A stretch of DNA of 25,408 bases from CAZPAH01 sp964584495 (GTDB taxonomy: Bacteria > Krumholzibacteriota > Krumholzibacteriia > Krumholzibacteriales > Krumholzibacteriaceae), in NCBI GenBank assembly GCA_964584495.1, contig CAZPAH010000030.1:1-25408 (forward strand), read 5' to 3'. Below are positions 16,515 to 24,121 of this stretch, piece by piece (within the stretch, counting starts at the first letter, position 1; each line of letters begins with the position of its first letter). A model generated the notes under the pieces. That model saw only the letters and a program-made list of their open reading frames with translations. It had not been told where the DNA came from and did not search any database. The position numbers were made by a program, and so were the translations under genes.

Positions 16515-17531
16515 ATGAAAAAGGGAATGTTTGCAGTCATCTGCGGCATGATCCTGGCCCTCGCCGCCGGCGGAGCGTTCGCCTACCCCGGAGAGGAAGT
16601 CCACAAGGAGTTCGACGGGATCAAGGCGATCGATATCAGCACGGTGAGCGGTGACTGCATTGTGAGAACGCACAATTCCAACGAGGTTGTCGTCGACCTC
16701 TATTATGACACCGACCCCGAGGACGCTCTATCCTACAAGATGGACGAGAGAAGGGGGAAGCTTGTCATAAAGGAACGGTGGCACGGTCGTTCTACAAGCG
16801 GAGAGGTCGTCTGGACCCTTACCGTGCCTAAAGGAACCGAGATAGAGTTTTCGACCGCTTCAGGCGATCTTTCGGTGGAGGGAGCGGTTGGAGACGTTCA
16901 GGCAAGCACGGCCTCGGGCGAGATCGAGCTGATCGATGTCGGTGGCGAGATCGAGCTGTCGACGGCGAGCGGTGACGTGACGATAGTAAACGGTGGTGGT
17001 GATTGCGATGTATCGACCGCCAGCGGAGATATCGAGGCCTCGGGTGTCGAAGGCGACCTGGAGCTTAGCACCGCCTCCGGCGAGATTGAAGTGAGAGACT
17101 GCAAGGGTGAGTTCGACCTCAGCACGGCGAGCGGTGAGATCAAGATGACGGATTGCAGCGGGACCTTCGAGATGGGCTGCGCGAGCGGGGAGATAACCGC
17201 GACCGGCGTCACGATAGAGGGGGCGAGCAGCTTTTCCACCGCGTCGGGAGACGTTTCGGTCGTTTTGGCACGGAGCTGCCAGTACGATCTCGAATTATCG
17301 GCGGCATCGGGGGATATAAGCCTCGATTACAACGGTAACGATGTCGAGGGATACTTCGAGTTCGAGGCAAGGAAACGCGGTGGAAGCATAAGATGCCCGT
17401 TCGATTTCGACGACGAGGAAGAGTACGAGGAGGATGGGAGGACATATGTCCGCAAGTCATTTTCAAGGAAGGGGAAATCGCCCGAGATATACATGACTAC
17501 ATCGTCGGGCAGAGTCGAATTAAAGAAGTAA
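16515..17531 (+). CDS. Secreted DUF4097-type beta-strand repeat protein
   Basis: A 338-residue protein; GGGAGG lies 6 nt before the ATG. Signal peptide MKKGMFAVICGMILALAAGG, ending AFA. After a short beta domain (24-110), residues 113-220 are six exact-length 18-residue repeats beginning STASG-D/E, followed by three looser copies at 221, 241 and 262 (spacings 20 and 21), and a last TTSSG at 328. This is the DUF4097 putative adhesin-like pattern, predicted to form a right-handed parallel beta-solenoid. Cys196 and Cys214 occupy equivalent positions in successive rungs. An acidic stretch (DFDDEEEYEED, about 297-307) precedes the C-terminus. The gene follows the regulator by 151 nt and ends in a strong terminator. 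Function is not known; export to periplasm or surface is inferred. Confidence 0.9.
   Translation: MKKGMFAVICGMILALAAGGAFAYPGEEVHKEFDGIKAIDISTVSGDCIVRTHNSNEVVVDLYYDTDPEDALSYKMDERRGKLVIKERWHGRSTSGEVVWTLTVPKGTEIEFSTASGDLSVEGAVGDVQASTASGEIELIDVGGEIELSTASGDVTIVNGGGDCDVSTASGDIEASGVEGDLELSTASGEIEVRDCKGEFDLSTASGEIKMTDCSGTFEMGCASGEITATGVTIEGASSFSTASGDVSVVLARSCQYDLELSAASGDISLDYNGNDVEGYFEFEARKRGGSIRCPFDFDDEEEYEEDGRTYVRKSFSRKGKSPEIYMTTSSGRVELKK
16851..17174 (+). repeat. Six tandem 54-nt coding repeats (18-residue STASG units)
   Basis: In-frame repeats with starts at residues 113, 131, 149, 167, 185 and 203 of the DUF4097 protein. The amino-acid motif is strictly kept, but codons differ between copies (for example agcacggcctcg, tcgacggcgagc, agcaccgcctcc). 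The array is therefore old and held by selection on protein rather than recently amplified. Confidence 0.85.
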
Positions 17532-17542
17532 TAAACTACATT

Positions 17543-17572
17543 GCGGTACCGGGCCGCTTCGGCGGTACCGGT
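17543..17572. other. Duplicated palindromic 10-mer that can also fold as a TTCG-capped hairpin
   Basis: GCGGTACCGG occurs at 17543-17552 and again at 17562-17571; each contains the 8-bp palindrome CGGTACCG. As RNA, CCGC-TTCG-GCGG (17554-17565) forms a UUCG-capped stem extended by ACCGG/CCGGT (17548-17552 with 17568-17572). It lies between the DUF4097 stop codon and its terminator, so a role in transcript 3' stability is possible. Confidence 0.4.
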
Positions 17573-17590
17573 CCGATCCGGAGCGCCTGG

Positions 17591-17623
17591 GATGCGGGAC
17601 CTGTAGGTTCCGCATCTCTTTTT
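17591..17623 (+). terminator. Rho-independent terminator after the DUF4097 gene
   Basis: An 11-bp stem, GATGCGGGACC with GGTTCCGCATC (one G-T pair), closed by the loop TGTA and followed by TCTTTTT. It lies 60 nt after the stop codon and separates this gene from the glycan cluster that follows. Confidence 0.85.
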
Positions 17624-17650
17624 ACTTCCCGCCGGCTGGACAGTCTCCCG

Positions 17651-17679
17651 TTGACATTCGGCGCCGTATTCAATATAAA
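17651..17679 (+). promoter_or_regulatory. Consensus-like sigma70-type promoter of the NeuD-type gene
   Basis: Exact TTGACA (17651-17656), 17-nt spacer, TATAAA (17674-17679). Predicted start is near 17686, with about 64 nt of leader to the ATG at 17750. It lies directly downstream of a terminator, as expected for a new transcription unit. It is the best promoter match in the window. Confidence 0.8.
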
Positions 17680-17749
17680 GAGACCTTGTCCGGCATATCG
17701 TACTAGTCGTATCTCGACGGGGCGCCAGAATGATCGGGGAGAATGAATA

Positions 17750-18391
17750 ATGGAAGATCTAGTCATAGTTGGAGCTGGGGGACTTGCCAGGGAGATCGCC
17801 TTTCTGATCGAGGATATCAATAGAAGCAGACCTTCATGGAACCTGTTGGGATTTATAAGCGGAGACGGAAGCGGGATCGGTCAAAAGATCGGCAAGTACC
17901 CGATCTACAATGACGATGATTGGCTGGTAAGCACGAGGGACCGGGTGAATGTGGTGATCGGCACGGGCAACCCGGCAACGAACAGCAAGATACTCGATAC
18001 CCTTAAAACGGCCTCTTCCCTTGTATTCCCGAACCTCGTCCATCCCAATGTGGTCGGCGACTGGGACCGTATAACGATAGGGGAGGGGAATCTGGTCTGC
18101 GCCGGAAATACTTTCACCACCGATATCACGATAGGATCGTTCAACATATTCAATCTGAACGGAACCGTGGGGCATGACACGGTAATCGGCGATTGCAACG
18201 TTCTGAACCCGACCTTCAACATCTCAGGCACTGTGAGCATAGGAAACAGGGTTCTCCTGGGCACCGGCGCCCAGATCCTTCAAGGCATAAAGATAGCCGA
18301 TGATGCGGTCATCGGCGCGGGAGCCGTTGTCACGAAGGATATCGTGGAAGCCGGCACATATGTCGGCATGCCGGCGAAGAAGCTCGGGTAA
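17750..18391 (+). CDS. NeuD/PglD-family sugar O- or N-acyltransferase
   Basis: A 213-residue protein; GGGGAG lies 8 nt before the ATG. The N-terminal Rossmann-like half starts DLVIVGAGGLAREIAFLIED, as in NeuD and PglD. The second half is a left-handed beta-helix of hexapeptide repeats (ITIGEGNLVCAGN, VIGDCNVLNP, VSIGNRVLLGTGA, AVIGAGAVVTKDI), ending MPAKKLG. His142 in NGTVGHDTVIGD matches the catalytic His position of the family. Members transfer an acetyl group from acetyl-CoA to sialic acids or to UDP-4-amino sugars. Which sugar is used here is unknown; no sialic-acid or bacillosamine synthesis genes are visible in the window. It is first in the downstream glycan cluster, with its own promoter. 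Confidence 0.9.
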   Translation: MEDLVIVGAGGLAREIAFLIEDINRSRPSWNLLGFISGDGSGIGQKIGKYPIYNDDDWLVSTRDRVNVVIGTGNPATNSKILDTLKTASSLVFPNLVHPNVVGDWDRITIGEGNLVCAGNTFTTDITIGSFNIFNLNGTVGHDTVIGDCNVLNPTFNISGTVSIGNRVLLGTGAQILQGIKIADDAVIGAGAVVTKDIVEAGTYVGMPAKKLG

Positions 18392-18420
18392 CGGCGGCCC
18401 TTCAAACGATCCGCTTGTTG

Positions 18421-18449
18421 TTGACAAAGAAATCCGCGTTACATATCCT
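18421..18449 (+). promoter_or_regulatory. Sigma70-type promoter of the GT-C-like membrane protein gene
   Basis: Exact TTGACA (18421-18426), 17-nt spacer, TATCCT (18444-18449); predicted start near 18456. This supports the ATG at 18493 (GGAG 6 nt upstream) rather than the in-frame TTG at 18415, which would lie upstream of the promoter. Confidence 0.65.
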
Positions 18450-18492
18450 TTACGAGATTCGATCGATTGTAAGTAACCGCCCGGAGTTATCG

Positions 18493-20523
18493 ATGATAAA
18501 AAAAACAGTTGCGGCCGCGGTTCTTCTGAGTTCCGTCTCGCTCTTTTTCGCTCTTCCACAGCCCCTTCAGTTCCTGTCGGGCTTTCTGCAGGTCTTTTTG
18601 CTGCCGGGCCTGGTTTTTTCCTTCTTTTTCCTCAACGGCCAGGTCTCCCGCTCGGACCAGGTTCTCTTTTCGGTCCTGCTATCACCGATCCTGGTGGCGG
18701 TTCTCGTGACGGCCGTGAACCTGTTCGCCGGAGATCTCTTTTTTTCGATCAAGATCATGCTGGCGGCCTGCTATCTTCTTTTCATTGCGGCAATTATTCT
18801 CGGCAGGCCAAGCGATACCGACGAAAGCGGCCCGGCCGTTCCACGTCTCATATTCATCGTTTCATTCTTCTACGCGGGGCTGATACTGATCTCGTACCTT
18901 GTGAACAACTATCTGCTTATCCGGTCGGACTCCTGGTACCATGCCACGATCGTAAGAGAGGTAATGACCCGCGGGATTCCGCCGAAAGAGCCTCTCTTGG
19001 CCGATTTCTCCATCAAGTATATGTGGTTCTACCATGTCTTCCTCGCCGCCTGGATAAAGCTGTCGGGCCTATCCATCTTCAAGGCGATGGGTATGTTCAA
19101 CGTCGTAAACGCGTTCCTTTTTCCATACATGATAGCGAAATACACGACCTACTTTACCGGAAAAAGGTATCTTATCGTTTTCGCGGCGCTTTTCGCAATC
19201 GCCGGCCTCGATTCGGCCTCATGGATTTTCTGGCCCGTGGGCCTGATACGCTGCTTCTTCGGAGAGGTTACCGGCATGGCCGAGGTAAAAAGGATACTGG
19301 CCTCTACGTCGATAAACGGTTCGCAGGTCGTTTACTTCCTTAGTCCGGCCGGGACCTGGCACGTGAACGTGAGCGACAAGTTCCTCACCGTGACGGTTTT
19401 CAACTATTCGCTGAACCTCCTTCTCGCATGCCTCTATTTCGTCCTCAGCGAGAGATTCCTTTCGAGCTCGAGGTTCAAGTCGGGTGTCGTGCTGGTTACG
19501 ATCATCGCCGGAACGTTTCTCTTTCATGTGGTAACGGGAATTACGCTCCTGTTCATCATATTCAGCTACACCGTCCTCATGTGGCTGGCATCCCGCTATA
19601 TATATAAAGGTAATCCCCCGATCGCCGGTTTGGGCCTCCTTCTGATATCGGCGATCGTGGCGACATCGATAGCCCTGCCCTACTTTTACTCGCTCGTCAC
19701 GGGCAGCGGCGGCGAGGGGGAACATGAGGTTATGCACCATCTTTTCCAGATAGCCTTTACCAGCATACTTACGATCCTATTTCCCCTGATCGTGCTTTTC
19801 TCCCCGGTTAAGTCGGCCTTCAAGAAGCTTTTTTCGCGGAAAGACCACGTTTCGAGGACCCTCCTCTACTGGATCTTCTGCCTGCTCGTGATGTGCGTCT
19901 TTATAAATATAGGCACCGTGGGGGAAAAGAAGCTGGTCTACTTCCTCTTCATGATCAGCGGACCCGTTATTTTCATAGAGATCGTGGAGAAGATACGCGC
20001 CACCTCCGGGGCGAAGCGCGTGTTGCTGGTGGCAGCGACCGGGCTGCTCTTTATCGTTCCGCCGGTCCTTACATTCCGTGGATTCATGATGGACAGGCCG
20101 GCGGATCCGATGCAATCAAGACGTTATTACCTGGATGACGAGGAGAAGCGCTTCTACGAATGGATCAGGGACAATACGTCTAAGGATTCGATCATTATTG
20201 AGAATAACAGTGATCACCTTACGCCGGTATACGCTCAAAGGAAGAATTTCTATTCGTGGAACTCGATAGTGACCGGGCTGGGTTATGGAGGGGAGAAACT
20301 CGAGCATTACAAGGAGATTCAAACCTCGCTGTTCGGTAAAGAGGCGATAACGCCGGAGCTGGTCGACAGCATGAGAAAGCTAGGTATGAACCTGTATGTC
20401 GCCGTATGGAAAGGCGATATCGAGTCGAGCCCCTGGCTGGCCGGGAGGTTCGATACGAAGCCCGGCTGTTTCGAGAAAGTGTACAGCTCCCCCTGCTGCT
20501 CCCTCTACGCGCTGAAGAGGTAG
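18493..20523 (+). CDS. Polytopic membrane protein, probable GT-C-type glycosyltransferase
   Basis: A 676-residue protein. The start is at the ATG with GGAG 6 nt upstream. About 12-14 hydrophobic segments run to residue 530. After the third or fourth segment comes a polar loop, RSDSWYHATIVREVMTRG (144-161), then PKEPLLADFSIKYMWFYHVF. This resembles the acidic first loop and lipid-sugar-binding region of GT-C enzymes such as the ArnT/PMT/GT39 group. The C-terminal 140 residues are soluble (DEEKRFYEWIRDNTSKDS, SDHLTPVYAQRKNFYSW), again as in GT-C proteins with an extracytoplasmic domain. The expected reaction would be transfer of a sugar from a polyprenyl-phosphate donor on the outer face of the membrane. 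I cannot assign a family; an O-antigen ligase or polymerase is less likely. Its own promoter lies just upstream. Confidence 0.72.
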   Translation: MIKKTVAAAVLLSSVSLFFALPQPLQFLSGFLQVFLLPGLVFSFFFLNGQVSRSDQVLFSVLLSPILVAVLVTAVNLFAGDLFFSIKIMLAACYLLFIAAIILGRPSDTDESGPAVPRLIFIVSFFYAGLILISYLVNNYLLIRSDSWYHATIVREVMTRGIPPKEPLLADFSIKYMWFYHVFLAAWIKLSGLSIFKAMGMFNVVNAFLFPYMIAKYTTYFTGKRYLIVFAALFAIAGLDSASWIFWPVGLIRCFFGEVTGMAEVKRILASTSINGSQVVYFLSPAGTWHVNVSDKFLTVTVFNYSLNLLLACLYFVLSERFLSSSRFKSGVVLVTIIAGTFLFHVVTGITLLFIIFSYTVLMWLASRYIYKGNPPIAGLGLLLISAIVATSIALPYFYSLVTGSGGEGEHEVMHHLFQIAFTSILTILFPLIVLFSPVKSAFKKLFSRKDHVSRTLLYWIFCLLVMCVFINIGTVGEKKLVYFLFMISGPVIFIEIVEKIRATSGAKRVLLVAATGLLFIVPPVLTFRGFMMDRPADPMQSRRYYLDDEEKRFYEWIRDNTSKDSIIIENNSDHLTPVYAQRKNFYSWNSIVTGLGYGGEKLEHYKEIQTSLFGKEAITPELVDSMRKLGMNLYVAVWKGDIESSPWLAGRFDTKPGCFEKVYSSPCCSLYALKR

Positions 20524-20591
20524 CGGGCCCGGCGGGAAAAATTTCGATAATTTGGCAAAAATGGTATGTAATATGTTAGCGTTTTCTGCTA

Positions 20592-20610
20592 CGGCTTCAA
20601 ATTGGAGCCG
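20592..20610 (+). other. Small stem-loop in the leader of the nucleotidyltransferase gene
   Basis: CGGCTTC-AAATT-GGAGCCG: a 7-bp stem with one G-T pair, 35 nt before the ATG. There is no U-run, so it is not an intrinsic terminator. A role in the leader is possible but unsupported. Confidence 0.3.
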
Positions 20611-20645
20611 GTGGAAGTTAATTTAGCCCCCTGCAGGCGGATATT

Positions 20646-21350
20646 ATGAAGGCGATTATACTGGCGGGCGGCCTGGGAACGAGGCTCAAGCCGTTTACCG
20701 AGGTGATACCCAAGCCCCTCCTCCCTATAGGAGAAAAGGCGGTTCTCGAGATCCAGATCGAGCATCTGGAGGAATACGGGTTCAACGAGATATATCTCGC
20801 GACGAATTACAAATCCCGATACATACAGAATTTTTTCGGCGACGGCTCGCAGTACGGCGTTAACCTGAAAATCAGCAAGGAGAACGAGCCTCTCGGCACG
20901 GTCGGGCCGTTGTCCCTTCTGAAAAACGAGCTGGACAGGCCGTTCCTCGTGATGAACGGCGATATTCTGACCAAGCTTAATTTTTCGAACATGTACGAAT
21001 TCGCCCTGAAGAAGGGGGCCGAGCTGACGATCGGAGTGAAACATATGATCACTCCCTTCCGATTCGGGAATATCGAGAGCGAAGGCGATTACGTGACGAA
21101 CATCGAGGAGAAACCCGATATCGAAACGAACGTTCTGGCCGGAATCTATATAATGAACCCCAGCATATTCCAGTATATCCCGTACAACAAGCCGTACGGC
21201 ATGGACCAGCTGATCAAGAAGATGCTGGCGGAGGGGAAGCCGATCGCGAAATACCAGATAAACGAGTACTGGCTGGATATCGGGGTCATCGATGATTACA
21301 AGGATGTCCAGGAGATATACAACAACATCTACGACGAGAAGGAAGAATGA
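20646..21350 (+). CDS. Sugar-1-phosphate nucleotidyltransferase
   Basis: A 234-residue protein; AGGCGG lies shortly before the ATG. Nucleotide-binding signature AGGLGTRLKPFTE (7-19) with Lys23 in IPKPLLPIGEKA, PLGTVGPL (82-89) and metal-binding NGD (104-106); FRFGNIE and NVLAGIYIMNP strands follow. This is the NTP_transferase fold of mannose-1-phosphate guanylyltransferases and glucose-1-phosphate thymidylyl/uridylyltransferases. At 234 residues it lacks the C-terminal hexapeptide domain found in longer members. It makes an NDP-sugar in the cytoplasm for the neighbouring transferases; base and sugar cannot be read from the sequence. The gene lies 34 nt before the GT2 gene on the same strand, so it heads an operon with GT2, DUF2304 and acyltransferase genes. 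Confidence 0.9.
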   Translation: MKAIILAGGLGTRLKPFTEVIPKPLLPIGEKAVLEIQIEHLEEYGFNEIYLATNYKSRYIQNFFGDGSQYGVNLKISKENEPLGTVGPLSLLKNELDRPFLVMNGDILTKLNFSNMYEFALKKGAELTIGVKHMITPFRFGNIESEGDYVTNIEEKPDIETNVLAGIYIMNPSIFQYIPYNKPYGMDQLIKKMLAEGKPIAKYQINEYWLDIGVIDDYKDVQEIYNNIYDEKEE

Positions 21351-21384
21351 ACGGATCGCTCCGGCCGGCGGGAAAGATGAATCG

Positions 21385-22110
21385 ATGAGTCACAGGGTCC
21401 TTGTCGCGATCATAGCCTATAACGAAGAAGAGAGTATCAGGAGTACGATACAGGATCTGATCGACTGCGACCTGGGCTATGATTTAGTGCTCGTCGATAA
21501 CGGATCGATGGATGACACCGTCGCGATAGCCCGGGAGATGGGTATCCCCTGCGTTTCCCATTTCATCAACAGCGGCGGTTCCTCGGGAACTCTCATGACC
21601 TATTTCAACTACGCCTACCGGTACGGCTACGATATACTGTGCCAGTTCGATGGAGACGGACAGCACATCGCTTCCGAGCTGCCCAAGATAGTGGAGCCGA
21701 TCATAAACGGCGAGGCCGACTACGTTATCGGATCGAGATTTCTCACGAAAGAGGGCTTCCAATCGTACGCCTTCAGGCGGATGGGCATAAGGTTGTTCTC
21801 GATAATCGACTCGCTGATACTGCGCCAGAAAGTTACCGATATCACCTCGGGCGCGAGGGCATACAATAAAAATGTCATAGAATTTTTCGCCAGAAAATAC
21901 CACCACGAGGTGTATGATACAAACCAGCTGCTTTTAATCAGTCATTATTCCGGGGCACGTATCAAGGAGGTGCCCGTACTGATGAGGGAGAGGCTGCATG
22001 GCACCTCCGAATTCAATTTTTTCACTTCCCTAGCCTTTCCCGCGGTCTGCCTGATCAATATAATAGGCACATGGTTGCAGAGGTCAAATATCAAAAAGGA
22101 ATCGAGCTAG
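21385..22110 (+). CDS. Glycosyltransferase family 2 (dolichyl/polyprenyl-phosphate sugar synthase-like)
   Basis: A 241-residue protein from the ATG at 21385; the frame is open back to 21292, but that part overlaps the previous gene and is non-conserved in character. GT-A motifs: AYNEE (11-15), VDNGS (37-41), and DGDGQH (89-94), the metal-binding DxD region. Then SRFLTKEGFQS, ITSGARAYN and EVPVLMRERLHGTSEF, typical of DPM1/ArnC-like GT2 enzymes that load a sugar onto polyprenyl phosphate or onto a lipid-linked glycan. No C-terminal membrane hairpin is present, but the next gene encodes a small membrane protein of DUF2304, a known companion of this GT2 type. The donor sugar is unknown. Its polyprenyl-linked product could feed the GT-C-like protein encoded upstream; this is inference. 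Confidence 0.92.
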   Translation: MSHRVLVAIIAYNEEESIRSTIQDLIDCDLGYDLVLVDNGSMDDTVAIAREMGIPCVSHFINSGGSSGTLMTYFNYAYRYGYDILCQFDGDGQHIASELPKIVEPIINGEADYVIGSRFLTKEGFQSYAFRRMGIRLFSIIDSLILRQKVTDITSGARAYNKNVIEFFARKYHHEVYDTNQLLLISHYSGARIKEVPVLMRERLHGTSEFNFFTSLAFPAVCLINIIGTWLQRSNIKKESS

Positions 22111-22113
22111 AGT

Positions 22114-22467
22114 ATGGGAATCAAGATACAGATCATATCCCTGGCAATAGGGCTTATTTTCTTCTTCTTCGTGTTCAGGTTCGTCAAGAGGAACGCCTTC
22201 CGCCCGACATATGCTTTTATGTGGATCCTTATTTCCCTTTTCCTCATATCAATCCCTGCCCTTGAAAAACTCTACAAGTGGTTCGCGACGAACGTGATAG
22301 GAATAAGCGACGCGCGGCATATAATATATGTCGTTCTGATAGGGTTTCTGCTTGTCTTCATCTTCTATCTGACGATCAAGATCAGTAGGATGAACGATCA
22401 GATTCAGGAATTGATAAGCTATACGGCTATTCTCGAAAAAGAAATCAAAGAAAAAGATGAAAAGTAG
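22114..22467 (+). CDS. DUF2304 small membrane protein
   Basis: A 117-residue protein. Three hydrophobic segments (about 5-22, 32-48 and 67-88) and a C-terminal coiled, charged tail (KISRMNDQIQELISYTAILE, then KEIKEKDEK). Residues RPTYAFMWILISLFLISIPA and the GISDARHIIYVVLIGF segment match DUF2304, whose genes usually sit directly after a GT2 glycosyltransferase. It lies 3 nt after the GT2 stop and overlaps the next gene by 11 nt, so it is translated from the same message. It is probably a membrane partner or anchor for the soluble GT2 enzyme; the biochemical function of the family is not established. Confidence 0.88.
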   Translation: MGIKIQIISLAIGLIFFFFVFRFVKRNAFRPTYAFMWILISLFLISIPALEKLYKWFATNVIGISDARHIIYVVLIGFLLVFIFYLTIKISRMNDQIQELISYTAILEKEIKEKDEK

Positions 22468-22936
22468 ATATTTCAGCTCTCTTCATTACCTTGCAAGGGG
22501 GATCCCGGGTTACCTGGCCTTTCATTCTATCTGGCCGTTATGGCTGCCCCCTCTCCTGCACAAGATCCGGGGGGTGAAGATAGGGAAGGTCACGAAGGTA
22601 TACATAGGCCCGAACGTTCTAATCGATACGATATACCCGGAGCATGTCACGATCGAGGAGGAGGTCTACCTTGCAAGGGGCACCATAGTTCTGGCTCATT
22701 TCAATCCAACCGATCCGATGAAAAAATTTATCGGGAAAGATTCGATCATAAAGGATACGCTGATTAAAAAAGGCGCTTTTATCGGGCTGAACTCGATAAT
22801 CAACGCCGGCGTCACCGTGGGAGAAATGGCGATAATAGCGGCGGGGTCGGTGGTAGTCAAGGATGTGCCAGATTATGCGATAGCTGGGGGTAATCCCGCG
22901 AAGATCATAGGGGATGTACGGGAGCACGACTGGTAG
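22457..22936 (+). CDS. Left-handed beta-helix acyltransferase (WcaF/maltose-acetyltransferase class)
   Basis: A 159-residue protein; the ATG lies inside the end of the DUF2304 gene (11-nt overlap). A helical N-terminus (RYFSSLHYLARGIPGYLAFH) precedes hexapeptide-repeat coils: GVKIGKVTKVYIGPNVLI, VTIEEEVYLARGTIV, KKGAFIGLNSIINAGVTVGE, MAIIAAGSVVVKDVPDYAIA, and the usual GNPAKIIG ending. His81 in VLAHFNPTDP fits the catalytic His of this class. The family moves acetyl or other acyl groups from CoA to sugars in polysaccharide precursors. It is the last gene of the four-gene run beginning at 20646, and the second acyltransferase in the cluster after the NeuD-type one. Confidence 0.9.
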   Translation: MKSRYFSSLHYLARGIPGYLAFHSIWPLWLPPLLHKIRGVKIGKVTKVYIGPNVLIDTIYPEHVTIEEEVYLARGTIVLAHFNPTDPMKKFIGKDSIIKDTLIKKGAFIGLNSIINAGVTVGEMAIIAAGSVVVKDVPDYAIAGGNPAKIIGDVREHDW

Positions 22937-22940
22937 CGCC

Positions 22941-22964
22941 GGCCGGTCTTATCCGGCCCTCTTT
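22941..22964 (+). terminator. Weak hairpin between the convergent acyltransferase and flippase-like genes
   Basis: GGCCGG-TCTTAT-CCGGCC followed by CTCTTT, immediately after the plus-strand stop and overlapping the minus-strand stop. The U-tract is poor; position rather than strength makes it a candidate. Confidence 0.35.
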
Positions 22965-23941
22965 CCTCCCGCCGATTGTCTTAATTCCACCAGCGAGTAC
23001 CCGTCGACGAACAGACATATGAATCCGGCTATTATGATAGGGATGAAAGTGCAAAGGTGGTAGACGACGGAGAAGCTGAGGGCGCTGGCCCTTACCACCC
23101 CGAATATCGACAGTCCGAGAACGCTGAAATATTGTATCGTGCCGACGAAGCCCGGGGCGGACGGGATCATCATCCCGAAGGTATAGATGGCGAGCATCAG
23201 AAAAGCGCCGCTCACGGGCAGAGCGATCCCGAAGGAATGGGAGAGAATATAGATTATCACGACGTTCGGCAACCATACCAGGAAGGAGAATAGAGAGGCC
23301 ATTAACACGTTCCTTCCGCTCTTGACGATCGCCAGCCCGTCGATGAAAGAATGCATCAGCCTCGTAACAAGCTCTTTCGCTTTTTCAGGGAACGGTTTTA
23401 GAAGGAAGGCGACGAAGCGGGAAGTCGGTCCGGTCCGCAGCCTGAGGAATATTATGAATCCGAGGGCGAGGAAGTAAAAGGCGAAGGCCATATATATTAC
23501 CCTCTGCAGCCAATCAGAAAAATGGAAGGACGGCTTAACAAGAATGATCACGAAGAATAGCAGCACCGTCATCCCGTCGAATATACGTTCCACCACCACC
23601 GTTGCGAATGCAGAGCTCTTGCTGATATTTTCCCTGCGTCCTATCACGTACGCCCTTATGAATTCACCGAGCCTCGCCGGAAGAACGCCGTTGGCCATGA
23701 GGCCTATCGCCGTCGCCGAGAAAAGGCTGGACAGGCCGATATTCTTCACGGGTCTCAGAAGGTATTTCCACCTCATCGCCCTGAAGAGGGCGCTGAGCAG
23801 GCTCAGGCAGGCGGCGGGAATCGCGTATCTGTAATCGGCTTTTCTGAATGCTTCCGCCATATCACCGGGGTCGACGCTGCGGAAGGCGAAGTAGAGGAAT
23901 ACGGCGCTGATGACAATACCGAGCAGGAGTTTCCATTTCAT
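22949..23941 (-). CDS. Flippase-like membrane protein (lysylphosphatidylglycerol synthase TM region, UPF0104)
   Basis: A 330-residue protein from the ATG at 23941, chosen over 23962 because AAGGA lies 5 nt upstream and it starts MKWKLLLGIVISAVFLYFAF. About eight membrane segments are seen. Family signatures are SALFRAMRWKYLLRP, ANGVLPARLGEFIRAYVIGR, TVVVERIFDGMTVLLFF, and IPSAPGFVGTIQYF near the end (conserved P-G-x-x-G). This is the membrane part shared with MprF and with AglD-like proteins; stand-alone members are often found in glycan and lipid gene clusters and are proposed to move lipid-linked substrates across the membrane. The specific cargo is unknown. It is convergent with the acyltransferase gene (12-nt gap) and divergent from the UDP-sugar dehydrogenase gene. 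Confidence 0.9.
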   Translation of the reverse strand: MKWKLLLGIVISAVFLYFAFRSVDPGDMAEAFRKADYRYAIPAACLSLLSALFRAMRWKYLLRPVKNIGLSSLFSATAIGLMANGVLPARLGEFIRAYVIGRRENISKSSAFATVVVERIFDGMTVLLFFVIILVKPSFHFSDWLQRVIYMAFAFYFLALGFIIFLRLRTGPTSRFVAFLLKPFPEKAKELVTRLMHSFIDGLAIVKSGRNVLMASLFSFLVWLPNVVIIYILSHSFGIALPVSGAFLMLAIYTFGMMIPSAPGFVGTIQYFSVLGLSIFGVVRASALSFSVVYHLCTFIPIIIAGFICLFVDGYSLVELRQSAGGKRAG

Positions 23942-24022
23942 GCTGTTCCTTCTACCGGCCATACATCCGGTTTATCCTCTTTACGGCGGAAAAAGCCGCA
24001 TTTGAATACCCGATTTCAGTCT

Positions 24023-24051
24023 AATCTAAGCACCCTCCATGCCAGTGACAA
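24023..24051 (-). promoter_or_regulatory. Sigma70-type promoter of the flippase-like gene
   Basis: On the minus strand: TTGTCA (24051-24046), 17-nt spacer, TAGATT (24028-24023). Predicted start near 24016, with a leader of about 75 nt that contains a small GCGG/CCGC stem. Confidence 0.55.
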
Positions 24052-24067
24052 GGGTAAAACGCATATG

Positions 24068-24087
24068 CGGCGCCTCAGAAGGCGCCG
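24068..24087. other. Perfect inverted repeat, 7-bp arms
   Basis: CGGCGCC and GGCGCCG separated by TCAGAA. It lies upstream of both divergent promoters and is therefore probably not in either transcript, which favours a protein-binding site over an RNA hairpin. Confidence 0.45.
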
Positions 24088-24121
24088 GGGACCCCCCGTT
24101 TTGCGGGCGGCGGCACTCGAT

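Noticed and set aside
20552..20577. Possible promoter before the nucleotidyltransferase gene (TTGGCA ... TATGTT), also tested as a sigma54 site
   Set aside because: The sigma70 spacing would be only 14 nt, and no GC follows the GG at the sigma54 distance.
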